A stretch of DNA of 64,000 bases from Chloroflexota bacterium. Its GTDB lineage: Bacteria > Chloroflexota > Anaerolineae > Anaerolineales > Villigracilaceae. The position numbers and the translations under genes were made by a program. Below, one piece after another: positions 43,233-52,000 of this stretch. The stretch lies in contig JACAET010000016.1 in assembly GCA_013388685.1 (NCBI GenBank), positions 25,604-89,603 of the forward strand, given 5' to 3'. Position 1 is the first letter of the stretch. The number at the start of each line of letters is the position of its first letter. The notes beneath the pieces were generated by a model. It saw nothing but the letters and a program-made list of their open reading frames with translations. It searched no databases and was not told the origin of the DNA.

Positions 43233-44645
43233 ATGCTTGCGCTTGATTTCAATCCCCGAAGATTTTCGGACTATATCGTTCATCTCCTATTCCCCCTTCT
43301 TGCGATCGCTCTGCCGCTCCTGTTCCTGTGGGCGGACCTGCCGATTGCGCCTCTCATCATCACCACCGATCAGAGGCTGTTCGGCATGTTCAGTCTGTGC
43401 ATGTGGTGTGTGCTGTTGATTGCCGCCGTCCGCGAGATCAAAACCCGCCCAGGGATCTCCTTCGAACAGGGGGGGATCGTTCTTCTGCCTCTGTTCGTCA
43501 GTTTCTTTCTGCTCGTCCTGGTCGTCGAATATGCCGATGTCTCGTGGGATTACGAACAATACGAAGACGCCGCCCGGGCGCTGGTACAGCGGCGCAACCC
43601 CTACTTGAGCGAACAGTATTTGTACCCGCCGCTGTTTGCCCAGGTCATGGCAGCCATCCATGCCCTGGGGATGAAAACGGTCGCGCCTGCAGTCGTGGGT
43701 CCCTGGCTGTTCGTGTTTTACATTTATCAGTGCGTGCAATTTCTGCTTGCCAACCTGGCATACCAGTTGACCGGACGTTTCGCTTCTGCCCTCGGTTTCC
43801 CGGCTGTGCAGGCGAAACTGCTCACCGCCGGTCTATTTCTTTTCAACTTTCCCCTCGTCCGAACCCTGCATTTGAACCAGGTCAACCTGCTCATCCTAAA
43901 TGCCACGCTGGTCAGTTTGCTGGCATTGGCGCGGTTTCCCGTGTTGAGCGGCATGGCGATTGCTGTGGGAGGGCTGGTGAAACTCTATCCGCTTGTCCTC
44001 GGCGCGCCGCTCCTGTTCATGCGAAAATGGAAGGCTTTATTGGGCGGTCTTGTGGGCGGAGCCTTCATCGTGTTTCTGCTGACCGATTTCGGCAGGGATT
44101 TTACGCGTTGGCGGCAGTTCATCGAGTTCATGCTCTCCTTCCCCGCCGAAAGAGAGAGTTCGATCTGGCTCAGGAACACATCCATCCTCAGTCTGGGGCG
44201 TAATCTCTCCCGCTTTGCCAATCTGCCCGAATCCATGATTGTGCCTTTTTACAGTGCAGGAGCATTGATCGTGATCGCATGGATTGCATTGCGCCTTTAT
44301 CAACGCGAGAAGACGTATCCCACCTTGCCACCCGGTCCGGCCCGCGAGGCATATCGGAACTTCGGCAATTTGATAGACTTCGTGAACCTTTCACTGCTCA
44401 TCACTCCCTCCGCATGGGATCATCACTTTGTGCTGGCACTGCCGCTGGTTGTATGGGCGATTGCCCTGCGCGGCAAAGACAAACCGGGTTGGGTGGGTGT
44501 TGCCGCCGCCTGTATCTTCGTTCTCTCGCCCTTCGATGTTTTTCCCTTTAGTTATCTGCGCATGTTCGGCGTGATCGTCTTGATGGCGCTGACCTCTCCG
44601 AGCGTCCGGCTGAACCTCCATCGGGATGACGCCATTTCCGTTTGA
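43233..44645 (+). CDS. GT87 family membrane glycosyltransferase (DUF2029)
   Basis: A 470-residue protein with about 12 TM helices. The outer loop after the third helix has VEYADVSWDYEQYEDAARALVQRRNPY, with the acidic residue expected to be catalytic, then YLYPPLFAQVMAAIH, which fits the GT87 (PimE-like polyprenol-phosphate-mannose transferase) pattern. Conserved GLVKLYPLVLGAPLLFMRKWK follows near residue 247. It probably adds a sugar to an envelope glycolipid. The ATG is seven bases after a TACAAT -10. Confidence 0.8.
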   Translation: MLALDFNPRRFSDYIVHLLFPLLAIALPLLFLWADLPIAPLIITTDQRLFGMFSLCMWCVLLIAAVREIKTRPGISFEQGGIVLLPLFVSFFLLVLVVEYADVSWDYEQYEDAARALVQRRNPYLSEQYLYPPLFAQVMAAIHALGMKTVAPAVVGPWLFVFYIYQCVQFLLANLAYQLTGRFASALGFPAVQAKLLTAGLFLFNFPLVRTLHLNQVNLLILNATLVSLLALARFPVLSGMAIAVGGLVKLYPLVLGAPLLFMRKWKALLGGLVGGAFIVFLLTDFGRDFTRWRQFIEFMLSFPAERESSIWLRNTSILSLGRNLSRFANLPESMIVPFYSAGALIVIAWIALRLYQREKTYPTLPPGPAREAYRNFGNLIDFVNLSLLITPSAWDHHFVLALPLVVWAIALRGKDKPGWVGVAAACIFVLSPFDVFPFSYLRMFGVIVLMALTSPSVRLNLHRDDAISV

Positions 44646-44651
44646 ACGCGG

Positions 44652-45692
44652 CTACCCGACCAGGCTTATAAAATCCGCAAACAGACCGTATGCCGTCTCG
44701 AGCGGTCCGCCTGTCATGCCCTCACGTTCGGTGACGGTAATCGAGTAATCGGGCAGGACATCGGTGCGAAAGGTGACGCCGGTCGAGGAGTTCATCATGC
44801 CATACAAGGGAGAGGACGAATCGACCAGTTCCGGTGCGACGCGCGCATTGACCGAATCTCCCACCCGCTCTGCCGAGCAAACCAATTTATAACGCTTCCC
44901 GCTCCCCTTTGCCTGCTCGATCATCCCCGGCGTGATCTCCCGAATGCCTTTTCGCTCCACGTCCTGCGGTTTGAGCGGAATCCCCATCAGCACGGTGACC
45001 AGCGCCGCCGCTTTGATGGCGGCGTCCCAGCCGTCCACGTCTGCCGAAGAGTCGGTCTCAGCAATGCCGATGGACTGGCAGTATTTGATGGCTTGCTCGA
45101 AGCTCTCACCGGCTTCCATGCGCGAGAGGACGAGGTTGGTTGTGGCGTTGAGGAGGCCCCTGAAAGAGTGCAGTTCTGCTAGCGGAAACGTTTCGCGAAA
45201 AACGGAAAACAGCGGCGCGCCGCCCAGCACCGTGGATTCGAACAGGAACTTTCTGCCTTTGGCTTTTGCCAGCGCCGTCAGTTCGCGGTATCCATGCACA
45301 ACCGTACCTTTGTTGGCAGTGATGACATATTGCCCCGCTTCCAGCGCCGCGCGGACGTGCTCCACGGCGGGCTGACCAGTATGATGGCTCACAGGGGAGG
45401 TTTCGAACATGACATGCGCGGAAGAATGTCGGATGACCGCAAAGGAATCGGTCATGGGCGAGGGGTCATTGTTCAACACCGAAATGGATCGTTTGTTTTC
45501 GACGAGTTCGAGGGCTTTGTTCACGTCCAGCCCGGCGGGATCCACCGCAAAGCCGTGAGTTCCCGTTGCAATGCCCGTGACGGTGTATGTGGCGTCGTAT
45601 TGCGATTGGAGCAGTCCGCGTTTGCGTTCGAGCAGGCGGACGAGGGCGCGGGCAACATTGCCAAAGCCGATGAAGCAGAGGTTGTAATGCAT
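44652..45692 (-). CDS. hom: Homoserine dehydrogenase
   Basis: A 346-residue NAD(P)H enzyme that reduces aspartate semialdehyde to homoserine for threonine and methionine. The cofactor loop is CFIGFGNVARALVRLL (6-21); AGQYVITANKGTVV and the signature SSADVDGWDAAIKAAALV (about 218-235) with the catalytic Lys and Asp are intact. It lacks the C-terminal ACT domain seen in longer forms, so feedback by threonine is less likely. A heptamer-type repeat precedes the ATG. Convergent with the GT87 gene. Confidence 0.94.
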   Translation of the reverse strand: MHYNLCFIGFGNVARALVRLLERKRGLLQSQYDATYTVTGIATGTHGFAVDPAGLDVNKALELVENKRSISVLNNDPSPMTDSFAVIRHSSAHVMFETSPVSHHTGQPAVEHVRAALEAGQYVITANKGTVVHGYRELTALAKAKGRKFLFESTVLGGAPLFSVFRETFPLAELHSFRGLLNATTNLVLSRMEAGESFEQAIKYCQSIGIAETDSSADVDGWDAAIKAAALVTVLMGIPLKPQDVERKGIREITPGMIEQAKGSGKRYKLVCSAERVGDSVNARVAPELVDSSSPLYGMMNSSTGVTFRTDVLPDYSITVTEREGMTGGPLETAYGLFADFISLVG

Positions 45693-45699
45693 AAAAACT

Positions 45700-45770
45700 C
45701 CTTTTGAAAGTTGGCAGGTTACACGTTTGAACGTTCAAACCTGCCCACATGTCAACCTGAAAGCTCAAAG
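45700..45770. repeat. degenerate heptamer / inverted repeat
   Basis: AGTTGGCAGGTT, then GTTTGAACGTTCAAAC (a palindrome) and CCTGCCCACATGTCAACCT. The outer parts pair with each other. A close relative is at 46471-46530. Confidence 0.65.
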
Positions 45771-46469
45771 AGGAGGCCAGGGAATGGCGCGGCGGTCGCG
45801 CGGCTGGCGGGGGAAGACGCCGCGCTGGCAAACGGCGTTTGCGCGGGCTTGCAGGGCGCGAATCTCGTTTGGGCTGAGGTAAGGTTCGAGGTCGGCGAGC
45901 AGGTTCGAGGTCAGAGAAAGACGCGCAAGCAGGTCTTCGGGTATCGCCTGCCCGCCAAAGTCCCAAATCACGGTGCGGAGTTTGTCCTCTTCGTGAAAGC
46001 AGATGCCGTGGTCAATGGCGTAGAGGCGGTGTTCGTCTGCCGAGAAGAAGACGTGTCCTCCCTTGCGGTCGGCGTTGTTGACGAGCAGGTCGAAGAGGGC
46101 AACGGGTTTGAGGAGCAGTTTGTCTTCGGGGGTGAAGTTGAAGTAGTGGTAGTTGGGGTCATGTTCGATGTATTGCTGGAGCGAGCCGGCGCCGAAGGGA
46201 CCCTCGCGGCGCAGGGTGGTAAAGGGAACGATGTGAAAGCCGAGCGCCTCGCTGACGAGGTAGGCGGCGACTTCGCGCAGGGCGAGGGTGCTTTCTTCGA
46301 AGTCCCAAAGCGGCTGTTCACCCTGCGTGGGTTTGTAGACGGCGGGGTAGGTTTTGCCTTCGTATGAGACTTCGACGAGGAAGGTGTAGTTCGAGCCGAA
46401 GGTGAATTGACCCCGGATGGTCAGGGCGCCGTGCTGGAAGGCTGTTTGCAAGGGATGGGGGTTGGTCAT
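45765..46469 (-). CDS. SCO1664-family (TIGR03843-type) kinase-fold protein
   Basis: A 234-residue protein. It begins GALTIRGQFTFGSNYTFLVEV and YPAVYKPTQGEQPLWDF, with a Lys in the ATP-lysine position. It has LLVNNADRKGGHVFF (about residues 129-143), like a PI3/4-kinase or HipA catalytic loop, and YAIDHGICF (about 150-158), where Asp-His-Gly is in the place of the DFG metal site. No substrate is known for the family. It is followed upstream by a DUF3090 gene with 65 bases between; the two families are usual neighbours in Actinobacteria. The ATG at 46469 is used because a longer frame crosses repeat DNA. Confidence 0.82.
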   Translation of the reverse strand: MTNPHPLQTAFQHGALTIRGQFTFGSNYTFLVEVSYEGKTYPAVYKPTQGEQPLWDFEESTLALREVAAYLVSEALGFHIVPFTTLRREGPFGAGSLQQYIEHDPNYHYFNFTPEDKLLLKPVALFDLLVNNADRKGGHVFFSADEHRLYAIDHGICFHEEDKLRTVIWDFGGQAIPEDLLARLSLTSNLLADLEPYLSPNEIRALQARANAVCQRGVFPRQPRDRRAIPWPPL

Positions 46470-46470
46470 C

Positions 46471-46530
46471 GTTTGAGGTTTACAGGTTTGAACGTTGAAA
46501 CGTCGGAACCTGCCAACTTGTAAACCTTCA
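46471..46530. repeat. degenerate heptamer / inverted repeat
   Basis: AGGTTTACAGGTTTGAACGTTGAAACG then AACCTGCCAACTTGTAAACCT; ends are inverted. Same type as at 45700 and 118. Confidence 0.65.
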
Positions 46531-46534
46531 TCGG

Positions 46535-47062
46535 TTAGTGCAAATGCCCGTTCTTTTTGGGGCAGAAGTGACCTTCCGGCTCTTCGGGTTGACCGCACTG
46601 CGGACAGATGGGACGCCCGCGCGAGACGACCTCCACGCCCCAGCGCGCCAATTGACGCACCTGTGTGCGCGTCGCCCAAAAGCGGATGACCGCCGCCGTC
46701 TCCGGGTCTTCCTCCTCGGTCAGAATCTCCTTGACGAACAAAACCACCACATCGCGTTCCTTATCGTAGCCGAGACCAATCTCGCCCACGCGAAAGAGCG
46801 GGTCCACGGGAGGGTTGATGCGCATCACCGCCTCCACATAATCGCCCGAGGCTTCGGGCAGGTCGGGGTTTTGCACCGCCAATTGGGCGAGGAATTGCTC
46901 GATGCCGATGGCGAGCGAGTGCAGTTGCGCCTTTTCGATAATCACCGTAATGGTGCGCTGGTCTTGAAAGGCTTGGATGTAAAATACCCGTTGTCCGGGC
47001 TTGCCGATGGCGTCGGCGGTGATATGGTCACAGGGGTCAACGTCAATTTCGAAACGGGGCAT
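46535..47062 (-). CDS. DUF3090 family zinc-binding protein
   Basis: A 175-residue protein starting [20 protein letters not shown], with [21 protein letters not shown]. It ends in the DUF3090 zinc motif [21 protein letters not shown] (residues about 150-172, shown here in its parts CPQCGQ and HFCPKKNGH). DUF3090 proteins co-occur with the SCO1664-family gene and an MSMEG_4193-like phosphomutase in other genomes, but the phosphomutase is not nearby here. Function unknown. The gene is divergent from the acyl-CoA mutase and shares a short promoter region with it. Confidence 0.88.
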   Translation of the reverse strand: MPRFEIDVDPCDHITADAIGKPGQRVFYIQAFQDQRTITVIIEKAQLHSLAIGIEQFLAQLAVQNPDLPEASGDYVEAVMRINPPVDPLFRVGEIGLGYDKERDVVVLFVKEILTEEEDPETAAVIRFWATRTQVRQLARWGVEVVSRGRPICPQCGQPEEPEGHFCPKKNGHLH

Positions 47063-47139
47063 GGCGTACCTTCAAAGTGAGTATACCAGAAGTGAAAAGT
47101 GGAAAGTATAATCGCAAGCAACCTGCCGAAGGAGCCGAC

Positions 47140-48819
47140 ATGTACGACAAACAAACACTGAAAGAACTCGAAAGACAGTTGAAACGCTGGGAGGATACCA
47201 CCCTCAGCAAAGCGCTCAATTCCCTGCCCGAAAGCAGGGACGAATTCATTACGACCTCCTCCGAACCGGTCAACCGTCTCTACACGCCGCTGGATGTGGC
47301 AGATATGGATTACGCGTCCTCTCTTGGACTTCCGGGTGAGTACCCCTTCACGCGCGGCATCCACCCGACGCTTCACCGCTCCAAACTGTGGACGATGCGC
47401 ATGTTCGCCGGCTTCGGCACTGCAGAAGAGACGAATCAACGTTTCAAATACTTACTCGAGCAGGGGCAGACCGGCTTGAGCATCGCCTTCGACCTGGCGA
47501 CCCTGATGGGCTACGATACCGACCAGCCGGAAGCCCTGGGAGAGTTTGGCAAGTGCGGCGTGGCGGTCTCGTCGCTGAAAGACATGGAAATTCTGCTCGA
47601 CGGCATCCCGCTTGACAAAGTGTCCACCAGCATGACGATCAACTCGCCCGCCGCCATCATTTGGGCGATGTACATCGCCGCCGCCGAAAACAAGGGCGTG
47701 CGCCGCGATCAATTGCGCGGCACCATTCAGAACGATATTCTCAAGGAATTCATCGCCCAAAAGGAGTTCATTTTCCCGCCGGAGCCTTCGATGCGGCTGG
47801 TGGTGGACACGATGGAGTTCGGCTCGCAGCACGTGCCGCAGTGGAACACGATTTCCATCAGCGGCTACCACATCCGCGAGGCGGGATCCACTGCCGCGCA
47901 GGAACTGGCGTTCACCCTCGGCGACGGGATGGAATACGTCCGCTGGGGCATCGCCCGCGGCATGGACGTGGACGAGTTCGCGCCGCGTCTATCGTTCTTC
48001 TTCAATGCCCACAACGACTTCTTCGAAGAGATCGCCAAATACCGCGCCGCCCGCCGCATTTGGGCGCGCGAAATGCGCGAAACGTTCAAGGCAAAGAACC
48101 CGCGCTCGTGGTTATTACGCTTCCACACGCAGACGGCGGGAGTCAGCCTCACGGCGCAGCAACCGGAAAACAATGTCGTCAGAGTCGCCATTCAGGCGCT
48201 CGCCGCCGTGCTGGGCGGGACGCAGTCGCTGCACACCAATTCGCTCGATGAGGCGCTGGCGCTTCCCTCCGAACATGCCGTGACCATTGCCCTGCGCACG
48301 CAGCAGATCATTGCGGAAGAATCGGGGGTGGCGAATACGGTGGATCCATTGGGGGGCAGTTTCTTCGTCGAGGCGATGACCGACCGTATCGAAAAGCAGG
48401 CATACGATTACTTCCGCCGCGTCGAGGAATTGGGAGGCGTCATCCCCGCCATCGAAAAGGGATTCTTCCAAAGCGAGATTTCCGATGCGGCGTACCGCTA
48501 TCAGCGCGAGATTGACAAGGGCGTCCGCAAAATTGTGGGCGTGAATGCCTACGTGGAGCAAAAGCCGCTGAGCATTCCGATTCTGGAGATGGACCCGCAG
48601 GGCTACGAGAGGCAGATCAAACGTCTTGCGGAATTGCGCAGGACGCGAGATAACGGGCGTGTGGGTCAGGCTTTGGATCGTCTGCGCATTGCCCTCGAAG
48701 GGACGGAGAACACCATGCCGCACATCCTGGAAGCCGTCCACGCCTACGCCACGCTGGGCGAGATTGTGCAGGTGATGAAGGAAGTTTTCGGCGTGTACGA
48801 AGAGCCGACGATGATCTAG
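47140..48819 (+). CDS. B12-dependent acyl-CoA mutase, large subunit (isobutyryl-type active site)
   Basis: A 559-residue catalytic subunit of the methylmalonyl-CoA/isobutyryl-CoA mutase family. The TIM-barrel domain is complete ([72 protein letters not shown] split across 341-360); it ends after the mutase domain, so the B12-binding subunit is a separate gene not in this window. At the two substrate-specificity positions it has Phe89 (MRMFAGFG) and Gln207 ([12 protein letters not shown]). Methylmalonyl-CoA mutases have Tyr and Arg there, isobutyryl-CoA mutase has Phe and Gln. AAGGAG is upstream of the ATG at 47140, and TATAAT lies before it. Followed by a strong terminator. Confidence 0.9.
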   Translation: MYDKQTLKELERQLKRWEDTTLSKALNSLPESRDEFITTSSEPVNRLYTPLDVADMDYASSLGLPGEYPFTRGIHPTLHRSKLWTMRMFAGFGTAEETNQRFKYLLEQGQTGLSIAFDLATLMGYDTDQPEALGEFGKCGVAVSSLKDMEILLDGIPLDKVSTSMTINSPAAIIWAMYIAAAENKGVRRDQLRGTIQNDILKEFIAQKEFIFPPEPSMRLVVDTMEFGSQHVPQWNTISISGYHIREAGSTAAQELAFTLGDGMEYVRWGIARGMDVDEFAPRLSFFFNAHNDFFEEIAKYRAARRIWAREMRETFKAKNPRSWLLRFHTQTAGVSLTAQQPENNVVRVAIQALAAVLGGTQSLHTNSLDEALALPSEHAVTIALRTQQIIAEESGVANTVDPLGGSFFVEAMTDRIEKQAYDYFRRVEELGGVIPAIEKGFFQSEISDAAYRYQREIDKGVRKIVGVNAYVEQKPLSIPILEMDPQGYERQIKRLAELRRTRDNGRVGQALDRLRIALEGTENTMPHILEAVHAYATLGEIVQVMKEVFGVYEEPTMI

Positions 48820-48826
48820 GGGCTCG

Positions 48827-48863
48827 ACGAAAACGCCGAGGTCTTCAAGACCTCGGCGTTTTC
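48827..48863. terminator. bidirectional terminator
   Basis: CGAAAACGCCGAGGTCTT is paired perfectly with AAGACCTCGGCGTTTTCG over one base. It separates the mutase gene from the convergent channel gene. Confidence 0.9.
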
Positions 48864-48875
48864 GCGAGGCATCCC

Positions 48876-50402
48876 CTACTTCTTGCCCCGTTTGGAGCCG
48901 CCAGCCTTTTCCGTCTTTTTGGATTTCACCGACGGCGCGGACGCGGATGCAAACCACCTTTCCATCTGCTTTGCCGCGGCTTCACGACCTCCCAGCCCGA
49001 AGGCAAGAGCCGCCGCCGCGCCGATGGCAATCAGGGCAATCTGAATGACGTTTGCCGCAAGCGTTACGCCGGCCTGATTGAGCGCAATGCCCGCCACGAA
49101 AATCAGTATCGCCCAGCGCACGAGATTCGCAAGAAACGAAGTCTCCTCGCCGCCGGTGGAGGTGATGACATTGGAAGCCAGGTTGGCGAGATAAATGCCT
49201 GCCAGGAAGATGACAATGCCAAGCAGGACATTGCCCGCAAACGTGATCAGGCTTCCCACCAAAGCGGCGATGGAGGTCAAACCGAGATTATCCGCAGTTC
49301 CCTGAATGGCGAACAACATCACCGCCACCAGTACGATATAGCCGATCGTGTTCGAAACGTTCGAGTCTTTTGCCGTCTTGAAACCCAGCGCCGAGGGCAG
49401 ACGGTTGATGCCAAGCCCCGCCAGCAGGCTTGCAACAATGTCGCCGATGAACTTTGCGATGTAGTAGGCCACGCTCAAAATCACCGCCGCCCCCAGCACG
49501 TTGAGGATCAGTCCCGTCACACCGCTCAGCAATTGCGCGCCGATACTCGAAATGACCGGCAATTGAAGCACATCCAGAGCCTGAACGACCACCGGAATCA
49601 GCACAAGGATGTAAACCACGGTGCCCAGCAACGCCGACAGCGGCTGCGCCGTATTGGACCTGCTCAACCCGATGCGTTCCCCAAGACGGTCCACGCCGAT
49701 TCCTTCGAGAAAACCGGTCACGATCTGACGCACGATGCGCGCCAGCAAACCGCCAAGGATCAGGATGAGGATCGCGCCGATGATGCCGGGGATGTACCCA
49801 ATCATCTGCGCCACAAGTCCCTGCACCGATTCAGCCACCTGTCCCAGCCCGAGGCTTCCCAGGATGGACGGCATGAACACGAGGAAGGTCAGCCAGAAGA
49901 TCGCCCTGCCGATGGATTCGTTCATTTTCCCGGCGGATTTTTTATCTGCCACCTGTTCCCCCAATCTTTCATCCAGGCGTGTCCAATCAAGCACTTTGAC
50001 CACCAGGAATCTCAACAGCGAAGCCACCAGCCACGCAATCGCAAAGAAGATCGCCACATTGACCAGCCTCGGAAGCCACTCGTTGAAGAGCGCGCCGAGC
50101 GGGTCCACCGTGGATTCGGGGATGCCGATGAACCGGCTGGCAAGCGTTGCCAGTTGCCAGAGCACAAAGACGAACAGGAGCCAGAATGTGGCGCCGCTCA
50201 CCCAGCGGGTGATCTGCGTCTTTGTGTCGAGAGATTTCGAAGCGCGTTCATCCACCTGAAGCCGCTCGAAAATACGCTTCACAATGAATGCGCCGAAGCG
50301 TCCCACCACCCACGCCACGAACAGCCCCACAATGACGGCGACAAGCGGCAAAAACACGGACGCCTGACCTCCCAATTGCTGCAACAATTGATTGAAATCC
50401 AT
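48876..50402 (-). CDS. TM-helix-repeat mechanosensitive-channel-type protein
   Basis: A 508-residue protein with about 11 TM helices and repeated units of the conserved TM helix family (PF05552 type). Repeats start near residues 13, 150, 225, 325 and 390, each with a glycine-rich helix followed by (V/L)xRLxxxxG (VDRLGERIGLS at about 240, INRLPSALGFK at about 335). The C-terminal helix runs into FGLGGREAAAKQMERWFAS, like the MscS-linked CmpX family. A Lys-rich tail ends the protein. It probably forms a stretch-sensitive or c-di-GMP-linked channel; the MscS beta domain is absent. Confidence 0.82.
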   Translation of the reverse strand: MDFNQLLQQLGGQASVFLPLVAVIVGLFVAWVVGRFGAFIVKRIFERLQVDERASKSLDTKTQITRWVSGATFWLLFVFVLWQLATLASRFIGIPESTVDPLGALFNEWLPRLVNVAIFFAIAWLVASLLRFLVVKVLDWTRLDERLGEQVADKKSAGKMNESIGRAIFWLTFLVFMPSILGSLGLGQVAESVQGLVAQMIGYIPGIIGAILILILGGLLARIVRQIVTGFLEGIGVDRLGERIGLSRSNTAQPLSALLGTVVYILVLIPVVVQALDVLQLPVISSIGAQLLSGVTGLILNVLGAAVILSVAYYIAKFIGDIVASLLAGLGINRLPSALGFKTAKDSNVSNTIGYIVLVAVMLFAIQGTADNLGLTSIAALVGSLITFAGNVLLGIVIFLAGIYLANLASNVITSTGGEETSFLANLVRWAILIFVAGIALNQAGVTLAANVIQIALIAIGAAAALAFGLGGREAAAKQMERWFASASAPSVKSKKTEKAGGSKRGKK

Positions 50403-50529
50403 GATCAGCCTCCTTATGACGGTTTGAATTTGGATCTTGTATTTTCAAACACTGGATTTGGATGAAAGTTGCCCGAATCCCCCCGCCGCATGGAAGAGTG
50501 CCGATCGTTCCGGTTTGCGGCGTCCGCAT

Positions 50530-50558
50530 TTCCCATAACCGCCGGAAGGTTGTACAAT
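50530..50558 (+). promoter_or_regulatory. promoter of the phosphofructokinase gene
   Basis: -35 TTCCCA (50530-50535), 17-base spacer, -10 TACAAT (50553-50558). The start lies about 100 bases before the ATG. The rest of the divergent region (50403-50665) shows no gene. Confidence 0.45.
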
Positions 50559-50665
50559 AGCCCAAGCGTACACGAAGAACAACCGACCGACGCCCTCCAC
50601 CGCAAACCCTTTCAGGCAGCGATACGGACAAGCGCCTGGAGAATATTCCCACAGGAGGCAGAGAG

Positions 50666-51868
50666 ATGAATATCAAAAAACCTGGCACCATCGGAATTTT
50701 GACCGGCGGCGGCGACGTGCCGGGACTCAACCCGGCCATCCGCGCGGTGACCATCCGCGCCCTCCGCGAAGGATACAAGGTGATTGGCATCCGCCGCGGC
50801 TGGGCGGGGCTGGTGGATACCCTACGCGATAAAAACGCAGACAACAGCAATAACTTCCAGGTGTTGACCGAGGAAATCGTCAACAAAGCGGGACGCACAG
50901 GCGGCACGTTCCTGCACACGTCGCGCACGAACCCGGCTAAAGTCAAGCAGGATCGGGTTCCGGAGCATTTGCGCGATCAATATCCCGAAAAGGTCAACGA
51001 CGTTACCGAGGAAGTCCTCAAGAATCTGGATTTCATCGGGATTGACTATCTCATTCCCATCGGCGGCGACGATACGCTCAGTTACGGCGTCCGCATGTAT
51101 CAGGAGGGGGTGAAGGTCGTCGCCATTCCCAAGACCATGGACAACGACGTGCCCGGCACAGATTACTGCATCGGTTTCAGCACCTGTGTTACGCGCACCA
51201 TCGAGCTGGCAAACCGTCTGCGTACCGTGGCAGGTTCGCACGAGCGGCTGATGGTGTTGGAGGTTTTCGGTCGGTATGCCGGCTTTACCGCCATGCTTCC
51301 CACCATGGCGGGCGCCTCGCACCGTTGTGTGATTCCCGAATTCAAGTTCAACATCGAGCGGCTGGCGGAATTATTGATGCTCGACCGCAAATACAATCCG
51401 AGTCACTATTCGGTGGTGCTGGTCTCGGAAGGCGCCATGTTCGAAGGCGGGGAGATGGTGTTCAAGGACAAGACCACCGATGCCTTCGGTCATGCCAAAC
51501 TGGGCGGTATAGGCGATCTGGTCTCCGAACGGTTGAAGGACTTTACCGCCCAATACAACAATGGACGCTCCGTGGATACGGTCACTCAAAAACTGGGGTA
51601 TCTCGTCCGCTGTGGCGACCCCGACGCGATCGATTCGATCGTGCCCATGGCATACGGAAACCTGGCGCTCGATCTCATCCTCAAGAACGTGCATGGGCGG
51701 CTGGTGGTTCTGAAAAATGGACGATACGACAACATCCCCGTTGACATTGTGACCAGCACGAAGAAATTCGTCAACGTCGAACGCTTCTACAACACAGACC
51801 GCCTGCGGCCGAAATTCGAAAGTTTTGAGATGACCCCCTTGTTCATCATGACGAGCGACGGTCTCTAA
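50666..51868 (+). CDS. 6-phosphofructokinase, pyrophosphate-type active site
   Basis: A 400-residue phosphofructokinase. The phosphate-donor loop is TIGILTGGGDVPGLNPAI (8-25), the second loop is IPIGGDDTLS (131-140) and the catalytic loop is VVAIPKTMDNDVPGT (151-165). Asp136 of GGDD and Lys156 of PKTMDND are the residues that mark pyrophosphate-dependent enzymes; ATP-dependent ones have Gly at both places. The reaction is therefore reversible and could serve glycolysis or gluconeogenesis. AGGAGG precedes the ATG. A folded 97-base segment separates it from add. Confidence 0.92.
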   Translation: MNIKKPGTIGILTGGGDVPGLNPAIRAVTIRALREGYKVIGIRRGWAGLVDTLRDKNADNSNNFQVLTEEIVNKAGRTGGTFLHTSRTNPAKVKQDRVPEHLRDQYPEKVNDVTEEVLKNLDFIGIDYLIPIGGDDTLSYGVRMYQEGVKVVAIPKTMDNDVPGTDYCIGFSTCVTRTIELANRLRTVAGSHERLMVLEVFGRYAGFTAMLPTMAGASHRCVIPEFKFNIERLAELLMLDRKYNPSHYSVVLVSEGAMFEGGEMVFKDKTTDAFGHAKLGGIGDLVSERLKDFTAQYNNGRSVDTVTQKLGYLVRCGDPDAIDSIVPMAYGNLALDLILKNVHGRLVVLKNGRYDNIPVDIVTSTKKFVNVERFYNTDRLRPKFESFEMTPLFIMTSDGL

Positions 51869-51890
51869 AAAATGTCTGTACTAACGTCAA

Positions 51891-51987
51891 TTCGGGATAA
51901 GCGGGCGGATGTTAGAGAACGTCCCCTGCGCTTGGCGTAAAAGACGCTCTCTCGCGTCGGGCAACATGCCTTTTTCCCTATCCCGAA
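51891..51987 (+). ncRNA. structured leader or small RNA candidate
   Basis: TTCGGGATA (51891-51899) pairs with TATCCCGAA (51979-51987), closing 97 bases. Inside, GGATGTT/AACGTCC and GCGTAAAAGACGC make smaller stems. It lies directly before add; it matches no riboswitch that I know. Confidence 0.3.
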
Positions 51988-52000
51988 CTCAGGTTGTACT

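Noticed and set aside
47140..48819. Full-length mutase with fused B12 domain
   Set aside because: The frame ends after the catalytic barrel; no DxHxxG cobalamin motif is present in it or nearby.
49533..50465. 310-codon plus-strand frame rich in His/Gln/Arg
   Set aside because: Shadow of the repeat-rich channel gene on the minus strand.
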